Assembly: GCF_000003605.2 (NCBI RefSeq)
Contig: NW_003135349.1
Span: 319,956 to 358,559 of the forward strand
Source: Saccoglossus kowalevskii
Taxonomy: Eukaryota > Hemichordata > Enteropneusta > Harrimaniidae
Direction of reading: 5' to 3'
DNA: 38,604 nucleotides
A program made the translations under genes and the position numbers. This document shows, piece by piece, positions 30,315 through 38,604 of this stretch. How positions within the stretch are numbered: the first letter of the stretch is position 1; every line of letters starts with the position of its first letter. The notes below the pieces were generated by a model. The model was not told the origin of the DNA and ran no database searches. It was given only the letters and a program-made list of their open reading frames with translations.

Positions 30315-30551
30315 GCCAATGGCAATAACCGTGAATAGTGGATCTATTTCTTTAATATACACGTCGGTGGAAGGAATACTGGGTCCATTTCTGTTATACG
30401 AACCACTACGGAGTTAATATTGGGTATATATCTGTTGAACGCACCGTTGCAGGGCGAATTGTCTCTGCCTTTTTAAAATATGTATGAAATACTGTATCCA
30501 TAAAAGAATGCAACAATATTGGAGTTATAGATGTTGGTGCACGCAATCAAT
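30315..30551 (+). repeat. Second copy of part B, on the far side of the insertion
   Basis: 237 bp matching 24688-24923 with about 11 substitutions by hand count, so roughly 95% identical. Together with 24924-24995 it reconstitutes a second 308-bp unit split by the element. Confidence 0.85.
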
Positions 30552-31919
30552 CACATACATACTACAAGAGTGGGAAGCTAACTTGTTATTCGTACAGAGG
30601 GGAAACCAGGTTATCAGAAATCGTGATCAGTGCACACTACTATGGATGTCCAACGCGTGATCTAATTCGCAAATATAATTTTCATTGAATCGATTGTACC
30701 ATAATCCTGATTTGCTGATTATTTAAGCAGGCGGTATTACAGTGAATTAGTATTACAAAAAGTTCATTTTAGAATTGGGACAATGTGTTGTGTGTGCTGG
30801 AGATAATTATGTATATACAATCTTGTGCACATTGTATTATAACAATGTCAAGAAGACTATCCTAGAAATGTCGTAGTTGCAGTATAATTATGCGTAAACC
30901 ACTTTCTCAAATTGTGTGCTGATCTTTTATCTCATAATCGAGTTTTGCATTAATCGCACACATGAAATGTTGATCAATGTGTTGTAGAATAAGAATTTCA
31001 AATAAACATATAAGAAAACCTACTACTAGTAGTATATCGTATTAATATCGTATTAATACTAAATACTAAATTGAAATTATGCACAATATTCTTTAAACAA
31101 AACATTAGATTTAAATACAATATGTACATCCCTTGAGATATACTTATACCTGTAAATGCGACTGGGCGGGTGTGTTTTTGTTGTTGAGACAATCTTATAA
31201 ACCTCGTTTTTGTATTAAATGAGTGAAAACACAAGTACAGAAAATCTGAAGAAAACAACAAAATCGCATTAGCTACACAAATAAAAAAAATCCAATGTTT
31301 CCAATCTTTGAGAAATTGATAACTTTTTGTTATTGTTGTTGTAGTTGTTGTTGTTTTGAAAAAAATAGAAGGCCAACAAATACAGGTCATCATGTGTCAT
31401 CATTTTTTTTTGCAATACGGGAAATGCTTCTTTCTCTGTTTCAGAGGTTGTTTTGTTGGATCGATTAAACCTCCAAAGCAAGTATTTGAAAGCACTATTT
31501 AATGAATGTAAAACATTGAACATACATTTTGTTAAGGTATCAATATAATCATAACACCAAATTTAAACCACGTCACCGCACCATTTTTAAATTTTTCTTA
31601 AAACGAGAAGCATTTATTTGCCTAAACGGGGTTTAACATTTTCAAGTTTACTTTAAGGAATTGAATATTTGGGGTGAAAATAAATATATTCAAAGTGATT
31701 TTTTGTTAGTACTGTTGTTTTTTTAATTCGAAATAGAACATCTTTTATGGTCAAAATTATTTTTTCTTCAGTAACCACACTCCAAAAAATTGGAAACAAA
31801 GATGTATGTGAAAAGCAAGTGCTCAGTTCTATTGAGAAACACTTCACAGAATTAGTATTGACTTGGTAATGACTTGGTTATCGTTTTAACCTCAGACCAT
31901 TGAAAGAAACAATTCCCGC
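30552..31919. other. Spacer between the integrase element and the signal-peptide gene
   Basis: AT-rich with a (TTG)n patch at about 31327-31356. No exon is supported, and the open minus-strand frames here are driven by low complexity. Confidence 0.55.
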
Positions 31920-32152
31920 GCACGATTTTGTTTTGAAAGAGTGTTGGCGCCCTCGTTCGATGAGCTATATTTAGACACGTGACAAATATAAGATAGTGGG
32001 ACGCGCAAATAAAGTACCCGGATGTTTGATAAAGTAAACGTTCGTAAAAAAGTGAAATTTGAGATGGGAGAAGGCCACAACTGATGACAGTTCTGGATGT
32101 GTTATTTTTTAACGGCGGATTTTACAGATTGTTCTCAAGATTTTCGAGAACC
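31920..32152 (+). promoter_or_regulatory. Probable promoter and 5' UTR of the signal-peptide gene
   Basis: Relative to flanking DNA this stretch is richer in CpG, and it contains CACGTG and CCGGAT motifs. The transcription start is not determinable from the sequence. Confidence 0.35.
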
Positions 32153-32216
32153 ATGGGACCCAGACGTGCGGTAGCCCTAGCAGTTTTGCTAACTGAGCTC
32201 TCTCTGGTTCGTGGGG
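32153..32216 (+). CDS. First coding exon of a secreted or membrane protein (signal peptide), rest outside the window or unseen
   Basis: ATG in a strong Kozak context (GAACCATGG) opens 21 codons: MGPRR, then the hydrophobic core AVALAVLL, then a small-residue end at SLVRG. This is a textbook signal peptide. The exon ends with one extra G before GTAAGT, a phase-1 donor, as is common for signal-peptide exons of receptors and other modular extracellular proteins. An in-frame ATG at 32084 would add 23 residues and hide the signal, so the inner start is preferred. The upstream 170 bases have a CACGTG box (31976-31981) and an ACCCGGATG ETS-like site. No downstream exon is recognised before the window ends, so the protein cannot be named. 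Confidence 0.55.
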
Positions 32217-32695
32217 GTAAGTTTTCAACCGCACTTCTCGAAATTTTGCGTCAACTTGCTCTCCATGTTTGCTGTCCCCAGTTTTACACGAGTTTCAAGT
32301 TTCGCCGTTAGACTGGGCGGATATCTTTGCGGGTGTTGAATTAACTGCAGCTGCAAAATTGTTTGAACTTGGTGGTGAGTAATCCAAAATACTTGAACAC
32401 GCCGAGGACGTCGTAAAAATGGAAAACAAAAACTCGACCGTCTACGTTTCACGGATTTGCAATATAACCGCAAGCCCCGAAATTAAACTAAAGTTAATCC
32501 CTGTCTTGGGAGTTTTCACGGATGGGCGATTCGGTAGTGTGTAACTGTTTGACACTTGGTCAGCGTGGCGTTTGTTTATTTGATCATCTATTTCTACACA
32601 TCTTCTCAAACTAATCGAATGTTTATAAAACAATGAAAATGAGCGACGATGTCGGCGATGGGGCCTCACACAGGGACTCGCTCTTTAGCCGTAGT

Positions 32696-32761
32696 TTCGC
32701 GTCGTTTTGGATAGGTTTACTCACAGACCGTCGGTGACCTATCCGGACCCAAAACGACGCA
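32696..32761. repeat. Imperfect hairpin in intron 1
   Basis: The arms GCGTCGTTTTGG...ATAGGT and ACCTATCC...CCAAAACGACGC are complementary, with a short internal asymmetry. This may be a small MITE remnant or a structured RNA segment. Confidence 0.45.
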
Positions 32762-33292
32762 AAACCATGACTACATGTTCTCAAACATAAACGAGATAAA
32801 ATAATAATAAACAACTAAGTTTATCAATACTTTATTAGCCTAAATTTTCCGTTTTGTACCGACAGATTTTATTCTCTTCCCCAGTGTCAAAATAGTTCAA
32901 CTCATGCCACTATGTTAGCTAGATTTGAATGTGTTGCATGAGATCTGCTTTTTGTCTCCGACTGAGACGCTGCTCCCAAACGAAGCCATGAAATCCGCCG
33001 TTTGTTTTTTAATACCAATCCTTTTCTAACATTCAAATTTCTACATATTTTTCTTATCACACAAGAGTGTCAACTGTTTTGTATCTAAATATGAACATTA
33101 TTTTGTTTAACAAAATACACAGCTTTATCAATGTTAAAACACGGTGTGGCGGGACTGTGGTTAAAATAATGGTATACTTAGCTTATATGTATTTGCTGTC
33201 TGCATCAAAATCATTGGGATGTGTTAATATTGTCCTCATATTAATTAGACTGGGTCATCTTTATTTCTATTAAACTGCCTGGAGCTGTCTTG

Positions 33293-33309
33293 AGGTCATA
33301 ACCAGGTCA
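33293..33309 (+). promoter_or_regulatory. Perfect DR5 nuclear-receptor element (RARE type)
   Basis: AGGTCA at 33293-33298, a five-base spacer TAACC, then AGGTCA at 33304-33309. DR5 is the classical preferred site of RAR/RXR heterodimers. Another half-site-like GGGTCA lies about 40 bases upstream. It sits about 1.1 kb into the presumed intron 1. Confidence 0.55.
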
Positions 33310-34704
33310 TTGGGTGTTACAAGCCTGGAGATGTTGTGAATGTGTGTTATTATCTCCAGCTTTTGTTATCATTTTGAATATTCTTCATGCTATTTTTATA
33401 AAATGAATAAATATTGACACATTTTTTTCAGCTTAAATTATTTGAATCTACACAATACATTTAATTACTAGGACTGTTGTAATCATGGCATAAAATACTA
33501 TCAGTTGTTGTCATGGCTACCATATTCAAAAACTATTAGTACTAGCCCAAATAAACTACTTGAATTTTGCAAAGAACTTGTGTGTAATAATATATTGTTT
33601 ACGTTAATAATTTGCCAGTTTATTCAAAACTAATAATTTTAATTCACAAAATGAAAATAAGTATTCATTGGGCGTGTGGACATAAACGTTTTTAACATGA
33701 TAGGCTTCAAAAGTTGTTTAAATTACTGGTACACATGCCTAACACTTTTAAGTAATTTGCTACATTATTCTTTGTGATTAGCAGTTTTGGATTTCTGAAT
33801 AAAAAAATACAAACTAGTTTTTAAATTATAAACCTCAATGGCATGTGTTCCCAAATGTCCATGAATGTTGGGTTTTGGCAAATTGTTTACAAGTTAATCT
33901 AAAGTTAAGGGAATTTTGGTGTATTTGGTGAGTCATTGAAAATTGCTAAATTTTGTGAAGTATGGTTAGAATAATAATCAAGTTGTAAAGTTTGAATCGT
34001 CTGCAGTATTTCATTGTAAAATCTTTTATAAACTTGTATTTAGGTACACTTCACTGGTTTAGACTGAATTTGCACTTTCTAGCTTTAAACAGATTCAAAT
34101 TCACTACCTTGCGTAGCTTATCTCTATTCTGCATAGACAACTACTAGCGGTATTTAATGAAATCAAGTCAGATGTGCTTGTAATAGAGTTAAAACAGTAG
34201 TCAGATTGGAAATAGTAATAATGGGTGACAACAATGTATTTTAATTACCATTACATAAGTATTATGGTATGCTCTGTTAGTTGCATGCTCAGCTTGGGGC
34301 GTGTGATAAATCTATGTAGTCTGTGACCTTGTTGCAGTGTATGATATTACACTGACAACTTGTTCTCCAGTGATCCAGCGTGTACAAGACTGCTGAAAGC
34401 TGTGTCACAGTAATGATACCATGGTAATCTAAGCAACTACTATGTCTCTGAACAAGAGCAACATGTTTACTGTTAAAAAAATCATATGCTTAGTCAAGCA
34501 ATAGTCGTGTAGTTGAGGCTATGGTTGACTAGCTTTTCTTCGTTGGCATGGCAGCCAATATCACATAGAAATATGTACAGTTTGAAAAAGCATTAATTTT
34601 CACTGGAATTTAATTTCACAAACAAATGAGTAGCAGATTATTAATTTGCATATTATTAGACTATGTAAGTGAGCTAAGTTGCATATTGTATTTTTACATA
34701 CAGG

Positions 34705-34890
34705 TACTGTAAAATACTTCATTTTAGCAGGAATTAATTTTTGCTGGAAAGACTTTTTAAGTGTTCTGTATGGAATGTATTTTCACTGATTTTTGAAAAG
34801 TTGAATGCCAAATATAGGAAAAAAGGTTTATTCGCTGGATTTTATTTTCACTGAAGTAGCGAAGTAGCGAAAATAAAGCATTTTACAGTA
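34705..34890 (-). mobile_element. TACTGTAA-type MITE, subfamily 1, opposite orientation
   Basis: 186 bp with termini TACTGTAAAATAC and GCATTTTACAGTA. The interior (AGGAAAAAAGG, TTTTCACTGATTTTTGAAAA) mirrors 4912-5132. A small GAAGTAGC duplication lies near the right end. Confidence 0.75.
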
Positions 34891-35948
34891 TTTTGACAAA
34901 CTTTTTTCCTAAAGATATAATACAGTTTTATAATACACATTTGTCTTTATTGTTCCTTGTGAATTAAGTAATACCTAAACCTAGTTTTGGCAACACCTTA
35001 CTGTGCTAGCAAGTCTTCTCCAGACTTAAACTGGTATAATTTCAAACTGTTAAACATATAATTATTTTAGTTTGTAAACACTGTTATTTTTTACCCTGAA
35101 TCCTGCTGCATATATTATTGTCAGTTCTTTATCTTCTAACTATAGTTAAGAGACTGTTAGTATTTACATTGCTGTGATGTCACTAATATTATTCCCCTAA
35201 AATATGTTTCACAAAAATATTGTCTGTTTACATACAATACAAGAGCATACAAGTGATTTGGTATGAGATGTATCAGTTGGTTAGTAATGGAGATGACCCA
35301 GTCATGATTAGCTCAGTCAGCCTTACATGGTGCTCTAGTGAATCATATTTCGTGGATTGTGGATTGAATTTCAAAATTGTCTTCACATTGGTCACAGGGG
35401 CAGGTCAAATCATGTGTCACTGGGATGAGGCCAAGGTATTGGTTACTGGGAAGGCCAAACTATTGGTGACTTGGGGGAGGGGCATGAGTCTTTTGTAGGA
35501 AGCCAAGCTGATTGTCAATAATATTGTAGGAGGTCAAGTCCTAGGAATATCTATTTCCCTATTCCTGCTGTTTTTGACATCAAAACTAGCGTGATAAACT
35601 GATCACAATTTAATGTTCAGTTCTTTTGTCTTCATACCAAAAAAAAATCATATTTGTAAAAGTAATAATATATATTATTATACATCTGTCACCATAACGC
35701 CATAAGTTACAGCGTGCCATAATTTTGCGGTAATTTACAGGGTATTTTCATTCTACCATATAAGGAAATGCGAATTCCAAATATGGAATGATTTTGCACG
35801 TAAGCGTCCTTCAATAATAAAAACAAACATGGCTGCCACCAGAGTTTGACCGGACTCCACTCAAAAAAGTTCGCTGATTCTGTTCTAAACTTTTTGGATT
35901 TCGGCATTCCCATGATGTATCCTTGGAAGGAAAAGATGTATAATAATA

Positions 35949-36078
35949 AGGTTATTACGAGGATACCTCAAAGAATGCACTCAGACAGTACGCCGTCGCA
36001 TCAACCTCTGATATGCGTAGGTCAATACTCCATTTGTACGGTCTTCGTGCATACTTTGAGGTATCCTTGTAATAACCT
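35949..36078. mobile_element. Short palindromic MITE
   Basis: 130 bp whose ends are near-perfect inverted repeats (AGGTTATTACGAGGATACCT ... AGGTATCCTTGTAATAACCT), extending inward as CAAAGAATGCAC / GTGCATACTTTG. No coding content and no clear target duplication. Confidence 0.65.
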
Positions 36079-37119
36079 CATATTAATAGAGGGGTTAGTT
36101 GTATTTTTGTGTTAAAAATAATTATACAAATGTTGTAATTATATCAAATCATGTAAAAAAATTCAGACTGACTTAACATTTTTCAGCTTTCGCATACTTC
36201 TATAGTTCCTATATAAATGAAATATATAACAAAATTTAAGTTGAATAAACACAAATTATCATTGAAAGTGTATTATTTCTTGCAGCGATATAAATGCAAC
36301 TTTGTATACACCGTTCCTATAGCAACAACAATTATTTGACGTAAACAGATGTAAGGGATGCAGAGCATTAAGTGTTTTGATTTTGTGGTTGTCCTTATAA
36401 ATACTGTTTTTGAGACATTTGCCGTAATTATAATTGATGAATGACCACAACCAGAGTTTATTTAAATGACATTACAAAAATCTGTCATTTTGATGCCATA
36501 TCTTGCAGAAATGTTTATTGGTGGTGCATTATAGATTTATACTGAGGTTAAATTTGTTTTATAGTGTGAATGGGTGTGGTAGGATTCTTGTTGAGAAGGA
36601 ATGGTAAAAATGATAGGGGCACACCTCTTTTATTTATTTATTTCTCTGTTGTCTTTACTATGATTCTCTTGTTATTCTGACTTTCAGATTAAAGTTATGC
36701 ATAAATATAATGAATCATAATCACTTTTTTGCAGCAAAATCTACAGAATAATAAATATCTTGAATTTGATAACGCATTTAATGTCAACATGAGATAATTT
36801 TAATGTCACAAAATGGCAAAAGAATAGTATTTGTAAAGTAATTGAATAAACCAAGAAGGAAGGGAATATTGTTACTGATTTCTTGGCATCGTTTTGATAT
36901 CGTAATTATTTCAGTCTGTTTTGAAACTGAATTTGTTTTAGTTGTATCCTCTTCAATACACAGCCATTCAAACTCGGTGAAAACCTTGCCCTAGTTAGCA
37001 GTGCATGTTCTAAATATTTCTTGACTATTTATTGCTGCTCATTTGCCAAACCCATTACCTCAATGTTTTGAGTGTGCTTATATGAGAAATTAACACAGGC
37101 CAAAAGGACATGCTACTTA

Positions 37120-37296
37120 AATTTTATAATTTCACTGGGTTTTAATTTCACTATTCTTAATTAAATCCATCTGAACAATGTAAAAATAAAACCATGTGAA
37201 AAGGAATGGTTCATTATTTGCTTAGATGTAATTTACCAATTATAAATTCAAAACAGAGAAAATGAAACTCAATGAATAATTAATGTATTTACAGTA
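37120..37296. mobile_element. Degenerate TACTGTAA-type MITE remnant
   Basis: It contains TTTCACTGGGTTTTAATTTC and ends TTTACAGTA, like subfamily 2. The left terminus is not clear. Confidence 0.4.
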
Positions 37297-38069
37297 AGTA
37301 TCTAACATCAAAACTCATATTAACCTCCCTTCCAACACGCGCACATACACATACAAACACACACATATATTTGGGAAATTTTGACAAAAAATTAAAAATA
37401 ATTATCTTTGATTTTTGACACTTTTTAAAACCCAGATTTCTTAACTACATGTACGGTAATTCAGGAAAACAAAATGCCCCATCATTAACAGTATACTGTA
37501 TGATATTTTCATCCAATGTCACCAGCCTACAATTTGAGATATGGCTTAATATCTCTGCCATAGAAACCTACATGTATGGTAAAAGTGTTATATTACTTCA
37601 TAAATGCCACCTATCTAAAATACAACCACAATTTTGTCGAATAAGGCTGGTGACCCCCAACTTTTTTTTAAGTCAATATCCTTGTATTGCCTTGAAGTAC
37701 AATTATTAAATAAATTTTGGGTATTTTCATTTGTGAGTAGGCTTTTACATTTTCATTAATTATTAATTCATTTATTATTCGTGTATTGATTCAATGATTG
37801 AAAATTAATGAAGTAAAGAACATAAATTATTATATCTTGGAACACATATAATTAAACACAATCATCGGCAAGGAATGTCTTACATTATTGGACGCATATC
37901 AGCAACATTTTCGTACTCCTGTTTAATGGAAAAACTGATTAATTTGTGCTAGGTACTCTGAAATTGAAAAATACAGGGTTATCACAATAGTAAACCATCA
38001 GCTGGTGCTACAATTGTGTTGACCTTAGTGATGTGCTGATCACTACCATACTATTACTTTGTCCGTGCT

Positions 38070-38205
38070 TTATTAGCTCCGCTGTCGACTTTGTCGAGCG
38101 GAGCTTATCATATGAGTGATTGTCCGGCGGCGGCCGGCGGCCGGCGTTCGGCGGCCGGCGTTCGGCGTCCGTTGTCGTGTCAATGTTTTACTTTTTCGAC
38201 TTTTT
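38070..38205. repeat. Hairpin plus GC-rich short tandem repeat at the start of a dispersed repeat
   Basis: AGCTCCGCT (38075-38083) and AGCGGAGCT (38097-38105) form a perfect nine-base stem. They are followed by CGGCGGCCGGCG/TTCGGCG units at 38124-38172, strikingly GC-rich for this locus. It looks like the head of a dispersed repeat continuing into the tandem units to the right. Confidence 0.65.
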
Positions 38206-38604
38206 CTTGAAAACTACAAGCCTGAATGCTTTGATACTTGGTGTATATGTACCTTGGGTAGACCTCTCTCAGATTTGTTCATTTCATGATCATATCTTCA
38301 ATTCTCTAATTTTGGAGATATTTTTGTCATTTTTAGTAAAAAGTGATATTTTCGACTCCTTGTTAAAAACCGCAAGTCTGATTGCTTTTATATTACATAT
38401 ATAGGTATTACATGTGGACCTTGTTAATTTCGTGGTGATATCTTCAATTACTTAATTTTGATGATTATTTTTGTCATTTTTGGTGAAAAGTGATATTTTT
38501 GAATTCTTGTTGAAAACAGCAAGGTCCGTTGCTTTGATACTATACATATTGTTCATTTTCTAATGATATCTTCAGTTCTTTAATTGAAATGTGCATTGCT
38601 AACA
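38206..38604 (+). repeat. Tandem repeat of about 150-bp units, running off the window
   Basis: Units start near 38206, 38361 and 38505 with variants of CTTGAAAACTACAAGCCTGA...TGCTTTGATAC and end with TTTTTGTCATTTTTxGT, AAAAGTGATATTTT. Apparent protein reading (38120-38404) is not coding. Confidence 0.75.

Larger units (their letters stand above)
32217..38604 (+). other. Presumed first intron of the signal-peptide gene
   Basis: More than 6 kb without a recognisable exon. It contains a hairpin (32696-32761), a DR5 site (33293-33309), a TACTGTAA-type MITE (34705-34890), a palindromic MITE (35949-36078), a degenerate MITE remnant (about 37120-37296) and the tandem repeats at the right edge. Small open stretches such as 35220-35498 lack splice logic and protein-like composition. 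Confidence 0.45.

Noticed and set aside
33341-33380. Short CTGGAGAT...ATCTCCAG hairpin as a possible miRNA
   Set aside because: An eight-base stem in a 38-nt fold is too short for a miRNA precursor.
38120-38404. Plus-strand frame with Gly/Arg-rich start
   Set aside because: It lies in the GC-rich stutter and tandem repeat. There is no start context or splice support.
1-38604. CRISPR arrays, operons, tRNA or rRNA genes
   Set aside because: No regularly spaced repeats with unique spacers, no tRNA cloverleaf boxes or rRNA signatures were seen. The DNA is eukaryotic.

Overview
This window is nuclear DNA from an animal, not a prokaryote. It is AT-rich, coding sequence is sparse and cut into short exons with GT-AG introns, and the space between is full of non-LTR retrotransposon tails, MITE-like repeats and microsatellites. 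The neuropeptide-receptor gene and the types of dispersed repeats fit a marine invertebrate, such as a hemichordate or other invertebrate deuterostome, or a lophotrochozoan. The sequence alone does not settle which.

The best-supported gene lies on the minus strand (23627 down to 18090). Its four exons join in phase 0 into a complete 382-residue rhodopsin-class peptide GPCR. It has an acidic, tyrosine-rich N-terminus, NRY in place of DRY, CWLP, NPVIY, and a C-tail with nine threonines encoded by an in-frame ACA microsatellite. A second gene starts on the plus strand at 32153. Its first exon is a signal peptide ending in a phase-1 GTAAGT donor, and the rest of the window appears to be its first intron, which holds a perfect DR5 (AGGTCA-N5-AGGTCA) site. 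Weaker minus-strand first-exon candidates lie at 8224-8303 and 7276-7403, with a possible terminal exon at 1393-1531.

The most unusual region is 24615-30551. A 5.3-kb element (24996-30304) is bounded by inverted repeats of 486 and 418 bp. It begins TG, ends CA, and is flanked by the 5-bp duplication TAGTA. Inside it are two pieces of a decayed gene that I recognise as an animal rve/DDE-type integrase family: an N-terminal helical region with an RRPRFLID motif, and a downstream segment ending at VPGP, just before the expected first catalytic Asp. The element sits inside a two-copy 308-bp tandem repeat, so diverged direct repeats lie outside its ends. It also carries a nested 582-bp element with a 9-bp duplication.

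Layout: 1-7270, repeat-rich intergenic DNA; 7276-8303, candidate minus-strand first exons; 9690-12034, two 5'-truncated LINE copies; 12819-14247, an oppositely oriented pair of MITEs; 14250-18085, AT-rich spacer; 18090-23627, the GPCR gene; 23919-24128, a MITE; 24615-30551, the integrase-element complex; 30552-32150, spacer and promoter; 32153-38604, first exon and intron of the secreted or membrane gene, ending in tandem repeats. I found no tRNA, rRNA or CRISPR.
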